From Argopecten irradians (Eukaryota > Mollusca > Bivalvia > Pectinida > Pectinidae): DNA of 64,000 bases. Position 1 is the first letter of the stretch. Each line of letters begins with the position of its first letter. Shown piece by piece: positions 56,301 through 64,000 of the stretch. The notes beneath the pieces were generated by a model. That model did no database searches. It was not told the DNA's origin and was given only the letters and a program-made list of their open reading frames with translations. The stretch is from NCBI RefSeq assembly GCF_041381155.1, contig NC_091143.1, positions 38,145,996 through 38,209,995 on the forward strand. The letters are read 5' to 3'. The position numbers were made by a program, and so were the translations under genes.

Positions 56301-57498
56301 ATCCACTCGTCTAGACGAGCGGACGAGTACTTTTCCCCAGCCCTGTTTCTTACATAACATTATTTGGGTAAATAAATGATCAGTTTATGAAGAAGTGTTG
56401 GATATTTCTAGATTTATTTACAAATCATTTGACCGCTGGGTGTTTTGCATCATTACGGTTACTGGGACAGAGTCTTATAGTAGCTCTGACATCTGCCGTT
56501 CATAGTTCAGAGCTACCAACCTAACCATGAAAGGGTTCAATCCTCGAACAGACTGCATGGTCCGATTAACATCCGGTTCAGACAATTTATACTGTTATTG
56601 ATATATAATTGACAATATGATGATGGTGGGCTAAAATATAACCCTGTTACATAAATACAAGATTTGTTATCCAAAAACTGTTATTTTCACTAAAACATAG
56701 ACCAAAGGACTATAAATATATTACCTATTCTCCGAATGCCATCTTTGAAGAAGCAGCCACGGTCGTCCCCGGGGGAGTACGGCCGAGTTCCAATTTCAAT
56801 GCCGCCATCATCAGAACTCTTAAAGATAAAAAAGGATCATAATCAATGTCTAGTTCACAACCAATATTTAGTTCATATCAAGCCCTTTCAAGACCATCAT
56901 ATGATGTTCTTACAGACTTTGGAGCCAGGCCAAGGTTCATACAGTCTCAAGCCACATTCCATGGTCTGTGAGAACCCTACAAGGCTTTTTTTCTATTTTC
57001 CCGAGAATTGTCTACTTCCCGAGGTGGAGCCAAGGGAAATAAGCAAATTAGAACTGATCAAGGGAATCCAGAAACTTGCTAGATCCCTCAACCCCATACT
57101 TTAAGTGGTTTAACATACCGATACATACAAAAACTATGATTAGAATACAAGATTTATTTTTCTCTCACAATTCACTGATTTGTCACCGGTTTTAGCAGTG
57201 AGAGATTCCTTCGTCAATCCCTAGGATATGGCAGATTGCGTGTGCCAACTTTTTGAACCTGAAGACAATTTTGTGATGTCATGACTTCATGTGATGCAAA
57301 TGTGGCGTAAATTATTGATGATGTCATCAATATTGACGTGCAGTCGATGGAACCATGTTCATGAGCTATTTATAGCACAGTTTTGATCGTCATAAGTGTA
57401 TGTACCTGATCTGCATACAACACAGTTTTGTCATCGTTGTTCACTGATCCATAATCGTCATAGTTATATGTGCCTCCATTGAGCATATTCTTCTCCAT
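38273..57498 (-). CDS. ANO7: Anoctamin, ANO7/TMEM16G-like (complete, 21 exons)
   Basis: TMEM16 proteins are dimeric ten-helix Ca2+-activated chloride channels or lipid scramblases; ANO7 is mostly a scramblase-type, junctional/intracellular member. Exons in transcript order: 57498-57406, 56818-56725, 55231-55101, 54643-54536, 54028-53892, 53477-53309, 52478-52313, 51966-51876, 51473-51307, 50728-50508, 49241-49046, 48824-48713, 47834-47780, 47397-47300, 46655-46531, 46435-46230, 45433-45300, 45185-45095, 44699-44568, 43037-43008, 38353-38273. Sum 2,637 bases = 878 residues plus TAA; every phase agrees. ANO7 rather than ANO4/5/6: [71 protein letters not shown]. The start ATG has a good context (acaaccATGG). 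Confidence 0.95.
38535..39862. repeat. 31-bp GC-richer minisatellite in the last ANO7 intron
   Basis: About 42 copies of 'cttggcggccaccatcacat' + 'gacctctgtca'. The block 39430-39770 consists of virtually identical copies, while both flanks are diverged: a sign of recent homogenisation or expansion in the middle. Confidence 0.95.
40518..41069 (+). repeat. Full-length interspersed repeat, 'aagaggcccatgggcc' family
   Basis: Starts 'aagaggcccatgggccttaa' + 'cggtcatctgac' and ends 'taggtcatcctgacctttct' + 'ggtcagatggcctaa'. About 550 bp with two internal 'ttgaa..gaccttgaatgaaagtcaag' segments. Best candidate in the window for a full-length copy. No open frame of note. Confidence 0.75.
41167..41480. 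repeat. Two small tandem duplications in ANO7 intron
   Basis: 'cctggacatatgtgtagtag' + 'cacatt' occurs twice at 41174-41225, and 'tttgttggtgaagttagtat' + 'gcttgta' twice at 41418-41482. Confidence 0.8.
42350..42960. repeat. 60-70 bp minisatellite beside the ANO7 micro-exon
   Basis: About nine copies with 'gtatatatacagtgcacttg' + 'gtttttgattccttaaata', 'cagtttatacattagaagca' and 'ttaa'. Ends about 48 bp short of the exon 43008-43037; the donor is not part of the unit. Confidence 0.85.
43008..43037 (-). CDS. ANO7: ANO7 30-base micro-exon
   Basis: Ten codons, [10 protein letters not shown], phase 0 on both sides, with clean CAG| and |GTAAGT. Being phase 0 it can be skipped without shifting the frame. 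Confidence 0.75.
44145..44560 (-). repeat. 25-bp array just after an ANO7 donor
   Basis: About 16 copies. On the minus strand 'aggtgaccttcacattgcaa' + 'tggtc', so every junction of units reads GGTCAG|GTGACC, a good donor match. The first copy lies about 20 bases after the true donor of exon 44699-44568. Confidence 0.93.
44568..46435 (-). CDS. ANO7: ANO7 exons for the last helices and C-terminal tail
   Basis: 46435-46230: [60 protein letters not shown]. The Glu and Asp of EIRLD are TMEM16 Ca2+ ligands. 45433-45300: [20 protein letters not shown], then an extracellular loop with NGTLNQT (two possible N-glycosylation sites). 45185-45095: [30 protein letters not shown]. 44699-44568: [44 protein letters not shown], the cytosolic amphipathic tail typical of ANO7. 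Confidence 0.95.
45255..45312 (-). repeat. Two-copy duplication of an ANO7 5' splice site
   Basis: On the minus strand AAACATGTCT|GTAAGTAAAT, continuing with 'gtcataccctccgac', is present twice in tandem (period 35 bp). The first copy is the real donor of exon 45433-45300; the second repeats nine coding bases and the donor. Confidence 0.93.
45533..45700. mobile_element. Truncated copy of the 16404-16922 foldback element
   Basis: 'gaagttatatgtgccctaat' at the left, and 'aaataagagctgaaaatgat' near the right, where the first element has its palindrome. In ANO7 intron. Confidence 0.65.
45855..46215 (+). repeat. Interspersed repeat, 'aaaaggctcaagggcc' variant
   Basis: Starts 'acaaaaggctcaagggcctt' + 'aacagtgatctgac' and ends 'ctacaggtgatcctgatcat' + 'tcgggtgagatga': same termini as the element at 40518-41069. 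In ANO7 intron. Confidence 0.7.
46531..48824 (-). CDS. ANO7: ANO7 pore-region exons
   Basis: 48824-48713: [37 protein letters not shown]. 47834-47780: [19 protein letters not shown]. 47397-47300: [37 protein letters not shown] matches the Asn and Glu Ca2+ ligands (NNxxE) of ANO1 helix 6. 46655-46531: [39 protein letters not shown]. The segment holds the subunit-cavity helices. CNNGGC keeps the two cysteines of the family's re-entrant loop. Confidence 0.95.
46850..47042. mobile_element. Palindromic MITE with 'tgggc..aatttcatgaa' ends
   Basis: Left 'ctgggcccaatttcatgaac', right 'attcatgaaactgagcccaa'. Inner arms 'ataggaaagcattgcag' and 'ctgtaatgctttcctat' pair with a short loop, so the whole element folds back on itself. 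In the ANO7 intron before exon 46655. Confidence 0.85.
47835..48125 (-). repeat. 48-bp array of an ANO7 3' splice site
   Basis: About six copies. On the minus strand each reads 'aatgttaactgttgatattt' + 'gactgttatag' + 'atctgatattattgtac'. The copy next to the exon is the real acceptor, GACTGTTATAG|ATTTGTTGG. Units contain a TTAAC branch-point-like motif, a T-rich tract and the AG. Confidence 0.93.
48170..48670 (+). repeat. Interspersed repeat in ANO7 intron
   Basis: Shares 'aaatttgattacaatccatg' + 'cagaactctatgac' with 52890-53245, and continues with 'gaccccagggggtcagagcc' to a terminus near 'cgacagaaggcgatt'. Non-coding; a 60-codon frame inside is not supported. Confidence 0.65.
49046..52478 (-). 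CDS. ANO7: ANO7 first transmembrane exons
   Basis: 52478-52313: [40 protein letters not shown] (anoctamin signature IRxYFGEKI). 51966-51876: [20 protein letters not shown]. 51473-51307: [20 protein letters not shown] (cysteine motif CxxxxMCPLC), [17 protein letters not shown]. 50728-50508: [57 protein letters not shown]. 49241-49046: [37 protein letters not shown]. Hydrophobic helices 1-5 can be recognised. The [11 protein letters not shown] loop and NPITGVKEP are the strongest pointers to ANO7. Confidence 0.95.
49642..50394. mobile_element. hAT-type MITE with 8-bp target duplication
   Basis: Target duplication CTCTTTAG at 49642-49649 and 50387-50394. Element 49650-50386 (737 bp) begins TAGGGATGTCACGGTTC and ends AACAGTGACATCCCTA. 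Inside are 'cggttttcggttttttt' and the complementary 'aaccgaac' stretches. No transposase. In the ANO7 intron after exon 50728-50508. Confidence 0.93.
49728..49952 (+). repeat. 22-bp array inside the hAT MITE
   Basis: Ten nearly identical copies of 'tgttcagacaaatcttactt' + 'ga'. The low divergence implies expansion after the element landed. Confidence 0.95.
50395..50465 (+). mobile_element. tRNA-like SINE head fragment
   Basis: 'gatacgttaagcgtcagact' and 'aggtcctgtgttcgaaaccc' (B box GTTCGAAACC). No intact acceptor stem. It starts at the edge of the hAT target duplication. Confidence 0.55.
50960..51240 (+). repeat. Interspersed repeat, 'gaccttgaatgaagttcaat' family
   Basis: Two internal segments with 'gacccctgtgaccttgaatg' and 'gcctgacctatttgaccttg'; diverged copy of the family at 3185. 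In ANO7 intron. Confidence 0.7.
52890..53245 (+). repeat. Interspersed repeat, 'gaggcc..gcctgtatcgctcac' family
   Basis: 'aacaagaggccaagagtgcc' + 'tgtatcgctcacctgg' at 52954 (and a partial 'agagggcctgtatcactcac' before it), then 'aggatctttctggccaaatt'. Ends near 'gacgatgtgccatgac'. In ANO7 intron. Confidence 0.65.
53309..57498 (-). CDS. ANO7: ANO7 N-terminal cytosolic exons
   Basis: 57498-57406: [20 protein letters not shown], ending ADQ. 56818-56725: [31 protein letters not shown]. 55231-55101: [20 protein letters not shown], a charged helix. 54643-54536: [36 protein letters not shown]. 54028-53892: [35 protein letters not shown]. 53477-53309: [47 protein letters not shown]. These make up the anoctamin dimerisation region ([17 protein letters not shown], KLHAPWdV, TyGxxkRxxxGIdrLl, aaYPLHd). 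The N-terminus is short compared with vertebrate ANO7. Confidence 0.94.
54735..55040 (+). repeat. Interspersed repeat, 'gaccttgaaataaggtcaag' family
   Basis: 'ggcccaatatcaggtcccta', 'gacccctttgaccttgaaat' + 'aaggtcaaggtcattcattt', terminus 'acgatgacggacgatgcatg' + 'ataactatttattccttgg'. In ANO7 intron. Confidence 0.75.
55569..56346. mobile_element. MITE with 'aacagggctgcggaaaa' ends
   Basis: Left 'aacagggctgcggaaaaata' with 'tactcgtccg'; right 'cggacgagtacttttcccca' + 'gccctgtt'. Several 'ctcgtccg' motifs near both ends. TIRs resemble hAT-type CAGGGCTG ends, but no clear target duplication was found. About 780 bp, in the intron between ANO7 exons 2 and 3. Confidence 0.75.
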
Positions 57499-57510
57499 GG
57501 TTGTAGCAGA

Positions 57511-57537
57511 TCACGGCTTGATAGTCTCAGTCAGCAT
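57511..57537 (-). CDS. Possible upstream ORF in the ANO7 5' UTR
   Basis: ATG at 57537 followed by LTETIKP and TGA, ending 12 bases before the ANO7 start. It is present in the mRNA only if the leader includes this sequence; a candidate acceptor GTTACCAG| ends at 57541. Such a short uORF could lower translation of the main frame. No conservation evidence. Confidence 0.3.
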   Translation of the reverse strand: MLTETIKP

Positions 57538-57631
57538 GCCCTGGTAACAGAATGAATATATACAGTCGATAGGGTCTTATATGGGACTTTCCAAAGGGCC
57601 ATAAAAAGTCACATAAGACAGGGAGTCACTT

Positions 57632-58066
57632 CAATTGTATTCAAGGCTAATTTTGTAATTACATAACCACGAAGCAAAATATGACATAACTGTATAATCT
57701 GTATTGTTCCTTATGAAACATATAACAAGAAATATTGACAAATTTCACGATTGTTAAGAATTTTGATTGATACCACTGAAATTCCAAATCATTGATTAAG
57801 AGCAATTTGAGTAGTAGACAAAAATTTCTTTACAACACTGGAAAGGGCCAGGGTTCGGCATACAAGACATCCAACCACTATGTGTAATGGCGGATAGTAA
57901 GTGAGTTTGAACATTTCACACACATTCCACTACAATGGAATGGGCTTTTCTAGCATATCAAAGTAAAATCAACTAATCAAATTTCTATTTAAGAACTGGG
58001 TTGTTTCCGATACATGTTTAAATCTTAATGTACTCTTAGACCGAGTTGTCCCCTTTAAATGTGTTC
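57632..58066. mobile_element. Second copy of the 17976-18390 element
   Basis: 'tacataaccacgaagcaaaa', 'ggccagggttcggcatacaa', 'gtgtaatggcggatagtaag' and end 'gaccgagttgtccccttta'. Upstream of ANO7. Confidence 0.7.
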
Positions 58067-59080
58067 TTGTTGATAAATATATCAATTAAAGTGATTTTTC
58101 AAAAAAAAACAAATCCAATTAAAAATATATTAATAACAAGGAACATAACAGTCATTGTCCTGTGACCTTAATGATAAGGTCATTCATTTGAATAAACTTG
58201 GTAGTCCATTATCCAAGAATGCTTCAGACTAAATATCAGGTCTTTATACTATATAGGTCTATCAGTTGTTGACAAGAAGTTGGAAATCCTGTGTTTTGAT
58301 AGCAATTAAATCTAGTAATAGACATATCTCATATATATCCTCATATTCAAATGAGATCTATTTTTAGCACTTACTTGTAATTGCGGACTCCTTAATATAA
58401 TAAAGCGAATCCTCTGTACTTTAAAACACATTAATCTAGATATGCCTACAAGCTAAACCTGAATCCAATATTGCCGGTTATGTGTCCTCCCAGAGATCCA
58501 GTAATAGACTGATTTTCCCACTAGGGAAAGGTCAAATGGTTATACACGGGTCTCTATTAGTATATGTTCATATTGTAGAATGTACAGGCTGGGACACGGT
58601 TACAGTAAATTGCCCTCTTTGTTAAGTCTACTGTAACAATCTTGTGCAGAATCATCGCACCACGGCAATTTCATTTCCATAAAAAAATGTGGCTCTGACA
58701 TTGCTACAAAAGACCCCATATCAACTTGATCCATATGGAGTACTTATTTCCATACAGTTTTCACATTTATTAACTAATGGTCTTTGATATGGACTACATA
58801 AGTCTTCACATTTACAAAAGTTTCTGCGTTATTCAATCTATAACAGGTCTGATTATTTGTTAGACTAACACAGGAACGTTTAAAATCTGCTGTTTAAAAT
58901 GAGCCCTTAATTAATATAAAATTTGTTGCAGACTTATATTAAGCAATTAACTTGACATGTCAATAAAATGTAAACAACATTGAAACAATTAATACATTTA
59001 GCTTCTGTTAGATATAATTAGGGCATCAAGTTCATTTAATGAACATTTGATGATCACTTAATCTTGATCACTTGACGTTT
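58067..59080. other. Intergenic, ANO7 upstream region
   Basis: Contains a short 'gaccttaatgataaggtcat' family fragment (58150-58290). No gene; no promoter element that can be assigned. Confidence 0.5.
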
Positions 59081-59084
59081 GCCA

Positions 59085-59275
59085 CTTGTCATTTCATGTT
59101 CATCAGATATTCATTAGATGTTCATTTCATGTTCATCAGATATTCATTAGATGTTCATTTCATGTTCATCAGATATTCATGTGACGTTCATTTCATGTTC
59201 ATCAGATATTCATTAGATGTTCATTTCATGTTCATTTCATGTTCATCAGGTGTTCATTTGACGTTCATTTGATGT
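59085..59275 (+). repeat. 33-bp minisatellite
   Basis: About five copies of 'tcatttcatgttcatcagat' + 'attcattagatgt'. Non-coding. Confidence 0.9.
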
Positions 59276-60320
59276 TAGAATTTTTTATATTCTGCCAGGT
59301 ATAAAATATCCTTATACAGTAAAAGACTTGAGTTTTTTTCCTTATATAACTTATTTGAATATTTTTTACTTAAGGTTGTATTTGACTTACGTTTGTTTCA
59401 AGAAAACGGGGCAGGTATGGATCCGTAGTTCGAGAAAATATAGGGTATTTGAGTTATCCGAGGGTGTCATCAATAGTTACACCTAATGGTCACAACCTTC
59501 GATAGACCTTGCAAATCCACAACTTCCGTATTCATACAATAGAAACCTTATCTAAATGCAATTGTGTAGGTAGGTGTTGAAGGTACTGTAAATCAATTCA
59601 TTATCCAACAGTTTGACACTACACCTGTATAAAAACGGACCATGACCTATACCCTTGCAATTGATCAATGGCAGTCATGTGTGACACAGATAAAAAAAAA
59701 CTCAAGTGCCGTGCACCTGTTCCATGAATAGATGGTTTCTTTACTATATATTTGATGTAATGGGGATACATTTCTGTTCAAGAACTGAGGGGTATTTGAC
59801 AAACACCAATTAAGGGTTGTTACATAAATCATATAGGGACACGGTCAGGACCAGATGCCGGATGATAGTTAGAGGGGTATTACTGTACCTTTATAACTAT
59901 TTCAATTTCCAAATATTTTATTGACAAAAAGATGTTAGTGTCAATTGGATTAGACATCAGGCATAGCCTATCTTAGTCTTCTCCCTCTTCTCTTTATATA
60001 ACTAATAAATCATAATTAGAAGTATAGAGCCAATGCCGTCCTTTCTTGTTGAAGAAGCCAACATGTTCCTGCAAAACCGGTAGACATACAGAAAATAAAG
60101 AATAACCACTTCAAACTATCCTGGGCTTGTTGCGATTGAATATTAATTTTTTATATTTAATATGAGTATCATCGTAAAAGTTATATTTCATTTGATAATA
60201 ACATGTACTACTCAATATCGTTTGTCATGGGACACTCCCAGTCAGTTGTATTGTTAACATCAGAGTACAGCCATGTGTCACATGGCAGCAGCTGTAGCTA
60301 GGTACAACCTAATACACAGC
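59276..60320. other. Intergenic, nothing recognised
   Basis: AT-rich unique sequence; no gene, TIR element or array seen. Confidence 0.5.
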
Positions 60321-60324
60321 GGTA

Positions 60325-62722
60325 ATCAAACATCACCAGTGACCACATACACAAGGCTAATCCTACATATACACAAGGCTACATCACCATATACACAAGG
60401 CTAATCCTACATATACACAAGGCTAATCTTACATCACTATCTACACAAGGCTACATCACCATATACACAAGGCATATACACAAGGCTACATCACCATATA
60501 CACAAGGCTACATCACCATATACACAAGGCTACCTACATACACAAGGCTACATATACACAAGGCTAATCCTACATATACACAAGGCTACATCACCATATA
60601 CACAAGGCTAACCCTACATATACACAAGGCTACATCACCATATACACAAGACTACATCACCATATACACAAGGCTACATCACCATATACACAAGGTTACA
60701 TCACCATATACACAAGGTTACATCACCATATACACAAGGCTTCATCACCATATACACAAGGCTAAATCACACAAGGCTACATCACCATATACACAAGGCT
60801 ACATCACCATATACACAAGGCTACATCACCATATACACAAGGCTACATCCTACATATACACAAGGCTACATCACCATATACACAAGGCTACATCACCATA
60901 TACACAAGGCTAATCACCATATACACAAGGCTACATCACCATATACACAAGGCTACATCACCATATACACAAGGCTACATCACCATATACACAAGGTACA
61001 TCACCAATACACTACATCACCATATACACAAGGCTACATCACCATATACACAAGGCTACATCACCATATACACAAGGCTACATCACCATATACACAAGGC
61101 TACATCACCATATACACAAGGCTACATCACCATATACACAAGGCTACATCACCATATACACAAGGCTACATCACCATATACACAACTACATCACCATATA
61201 CACAAGGCTACATCACCATATACACAAGGCTACATCACCATATACACAAGGCTCTACCATATACACAAGTACATCACCATATACACAAGGCTACATCACC
61301 ATATACACAAGGCTTACATCACCATATACACAAGGCTACATCACCATATACACAAGACTACATCACCATATACACAAGGCTACATCACCATATACACAAG
61401 GCTACATCACCATATACACAAGGCTACATCACCATATACACAAGGTTACATCACCATATACACAAGGCTAATCCTACATATACACAAGGCTAATCTTACA
61501 TCATCATATACACAAGGCTACATCACCATATACACAAGGTTACATCACCATATACACAAGGCTAATCCTACATATACACAAGGCTAATCTTACATCACAT
61601 ATACACAAGGCTACATCACCATATACACAAGGCTACATCACCATATACACAAGGCATACCATACACAGGCATACATCACCATATACACAAGGCTACATCA
61701 CCATATACACAAGGCTACATCACCATATACACAAGGCACCACATCACCATCACCATATACACAAGGCTACATCACCATATACACAAGGCTAATCACATAT
61801 ACACAGGCTACATCACCATATACACCAGGCTACATCACCATATACACCAGGCTACATCACCATATACACAAGGCTACATCACCATATACACAAGGCTACA
61901 TCACCATATACACAAGGCTAATCCTACATATACACAAGGCTAATCCTACATATACACAAGGCTACATCATCATATACACAAGGTTACATCACCATATACA
62001 CAAGGCTACATCACCATATACACAAGGCTACATCACCATCATATACACAAGGCTATTCCTACATATACACAAGGCTAATCCTACATATACACAAGGTTAC
62101 ATCACCATATACACAAGGCTACATCACCATATACACAAGGCTACATCACCATATACACAAGGCTACATCACCATATACACAAGGCTAATCCTACATATAC
62201 ACAAGGCTACATCACCATATACACAAGGCTACATCACCATATACACAAGGTTAACCCTATATTACCATATACACAAGGTTAACCCTATATTACCATATAC
62301 ACAAGGCTACATTGATCTTCCATATACACAAGGCTAATCCTACATATACACAAGGCTAATCTTACATCTACACAAGGCTAATCTTACATCATCATATACA
62401 CAAGGCTACATCACCATATACACAAGGCTACATCACCATATACACAAGACTACATCACCATATACACAAGGCTACATCACCATATACACAAGGTTACATC
62501 ACCATATACACAAGGCTACATCACCATATACACAAGGCTACATCACCATATACACAAGGCTACATCACCATATACACAAGGTTAACCCTATATTACCATA
62601 TACACAAGGTTAACCCTATATTACCATATACACAAGGCTACATTGATCTTCCATATACACAAGGCTACATTGATCTTCCATATACACAAGGCTATATTGA
62701 TCACCATATACACAAAGCTAAT
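60325..62722 (+). repeat. 22-bp satellite-like array of about 2.4 kb
   Basis: Roughly 105-110 copies of 'catatacacaaggctacatc' + 'ac'. Variants: 'ctaatcctacat' inserts at 60330-60600, 61450-61600 and 61900-62210, and 'ttaaccctatattac' and 'cattgatcttc' units near the right end (62230-62700). Variant units recur in blocks, a higher-order structure. Confidence 0.97.
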
Positions 62723-63090
62723 ACTACATCATCATTATTCTTATTTGCATTTTCAATTTTAAATGAAAAATTTGGAAAGAAGAATATATGCTCCTGTGAT
62801 TTTACACACAATGAAACCATTGTGACTATGAACTGATACATATCGTAGCCTAGTGGTAGAGGAATAGAATACATGCTCTGATTAGTGCGGACAAGTATCG
62901 TTTATATTCCGAAACTTCTCTCTCAGCATTTTGATTTTAATCCAAGCTACTCTTATTTCATGCCCAGTGCACATAATAAAGCTGATATATCATGAATATA
63001 GAGATGAGTATGCTATCGACATTAAAATTTGAATCCCCAGTGTAACTCCTACTTATCCAAGCATATTTTGACCAAAGGTGTAACAACATC
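62723..63090. other. Unique spacer between two arrays
   Basis: Contains a weak tRNA-like stretch ('gtagcctagtggtagagga') near 62847, without a B box. No gene. Confidence 0.5.
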
Positions 63091-63092
63091 AT

Positions 63093-63890
63093 GACCCAGT
63101 CTCTCTAGATACCAGTACTAAGATTATCTACTCTCCCTAGATACCAGAACTAAGATTATCTAGTCTCCCAATGCAAGATACCAGAACTAAGATTATCCAG
63201 TCTCCCTAGATACCAGTACTAAAATTATCCAGTCTCCCTAGATACCAGTACTAAGAATATCTAGTCTCCCTAGATACCATTACTAAGATTATCCAGTCTC
63301 TCTAGATACCATTACTAAGATTATCTAGTCTCCCTAGATATCAGTACTAAGATTATCCAGTCTCCCTAGATACCAATACTAAGATTATCCAGTCTCCCTA
63401 GATACCAGTTCTAAGACTATCCAGTCTCCCAAGATACCAGAACTAAGATTATCCAGTCTCCCTAGATACCAGTACTAAGATTATCTAGTCTCCCAAGATA
63501 CCAGAACTAAGATTATCCAGTCTCCCTAGATACCAGTACTAAGATTATCCAGTCTCCCTAGATACCAGTACTTAGATTATCCAATCTCCCTAGATACCAG
63601 TACTAAGATTATCCAGTCTCCCAAGATACCAATACTAAGATTTTCCAGTCTCCCAAGATACCAGTACTAAGATTATCCAGTCTCCAAAGATACCAGTACT
63701 AAGATTATCCAGTCTCCCAAGATACCAGTACTAAGATTATCCAGTCTCCCAAGATACCAGTACTAAGATTATCCAGTCTCCCTAGATACCAGTTCTAAGA
63801 TTATCCAGTCTCCCTAGATACCAGTACTAAGATTATCCAGTCCTCCGTTAGATACCAGTATGATTATGCAGTCTACCTAGATACTGCTAT
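63093..63890 (+). repeat. 32-bp minisatellite
   Basis: About 24 copies of 'agataccagtactaagatta' + 'tccagtctccct', with alternation of 'tccct' and 'cccaa' at the unit end. Confidence 0.96.
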
Positions 63891-64000
63891 AGCTAGTAGA
63901 CATTCAATCTCAAGTACTTTCTCATTGAAGTTCAAATCATTATCAGGCTTTATATAGCTATAAGCTCAGTACTTAATAATTCCCAATATTATCATCAATC

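Noticed and set aside
60325-62722. CRISPR-like regular repeats
   Set aside because: No unique spacers between units; simple head-to-tail array in an animal genome.
1-64000. Retroviral or LTR element, Polinton, or LINE reverse transcriptase
   Set aside because: No reverse transcriptase, integrase, capsid or envelope-like frame and no paired LTRs were recognised on either strand.

Overview
This window is animal nuclear DNA: long AT-rich introns, GT-AG splicing, many miniature DNA transposons, tRNA-derived SINEs and an unusual number of tandem arrays. The repeat vocabulary (for example the family with 'gaccttgaatgaaggtcaag', or starts reading 'aagaggcccatgggcc') and the protein sequences suggest a lophotrochozoan, most likely a bivalve mollusc. 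That placement is inference from pattern recognition; no search was run.

Three protein genes and one tRNA are supported. (1) Positions 1070-15189, plus strand: the 3' part of a LRRK1-type gene in 14 exons (end of the ROC GTPase, COR, kinase, WD40-like C-terminus); its 5' half lies off the left edge. (2) Positions 20693-27979, minus strand: FBXW5 (F-box/WD-repeat substrate receptor of cullin-RING ubiquitin ligases), seven exons ending in a stop codon; the exon with the start codon was not found. (3) Positions 38273-57498, minus strand: an apparently complete anoctamin closest to ANO7/TMEM16G, 21 exons in one continuous frame, 878 residues. (4) 29524-29595, plus strand: an intact tRNA-Asp(GTC). 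The genes have unrelated functions; the order LRRK1(+) - FBXW5(-) - tRNA-Asp(+) - ANO7(-) does not suggest joint action.

Intergenic blocks: 15190-20692 (LRRK1 3' UTR, MITEs, and a SINE-head array split by a long-TIR MITE), 27980-38272 (interspersed repeats, the tRNA, two abutting TTAA-type MITEs, a nested palindrome, three minisatellites) and 57541-64000 (interspersed repeats, then a 22-bp array of about 2.4 kb and a 32-bp array of about 0.8 kb).

The most striking pattern is that many tandem arrays are built from an exon-intron junction. At least seven arrays, in all three genes, start or end exactly on a splice site and repeat that site, several including the adjoining coding bases. The clearest is FBXW5 exon 3: its last 58 coding bases plus the 5' splice site are repeated as a 60-bp unit (17 partial or full units, 16 with the same CAAG|GTAAGA donor), and the first donors downstream keep the frame, so variable numbers of a 20-residue repeat could be spliced into a WD40 protein. 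In LRRK1, arrays of acceptor modules (branch-point-like sequence, pyrimidine tract, AG) stand before exons, and two arrays repeat donors. This is the best candidate here for something not previously described.
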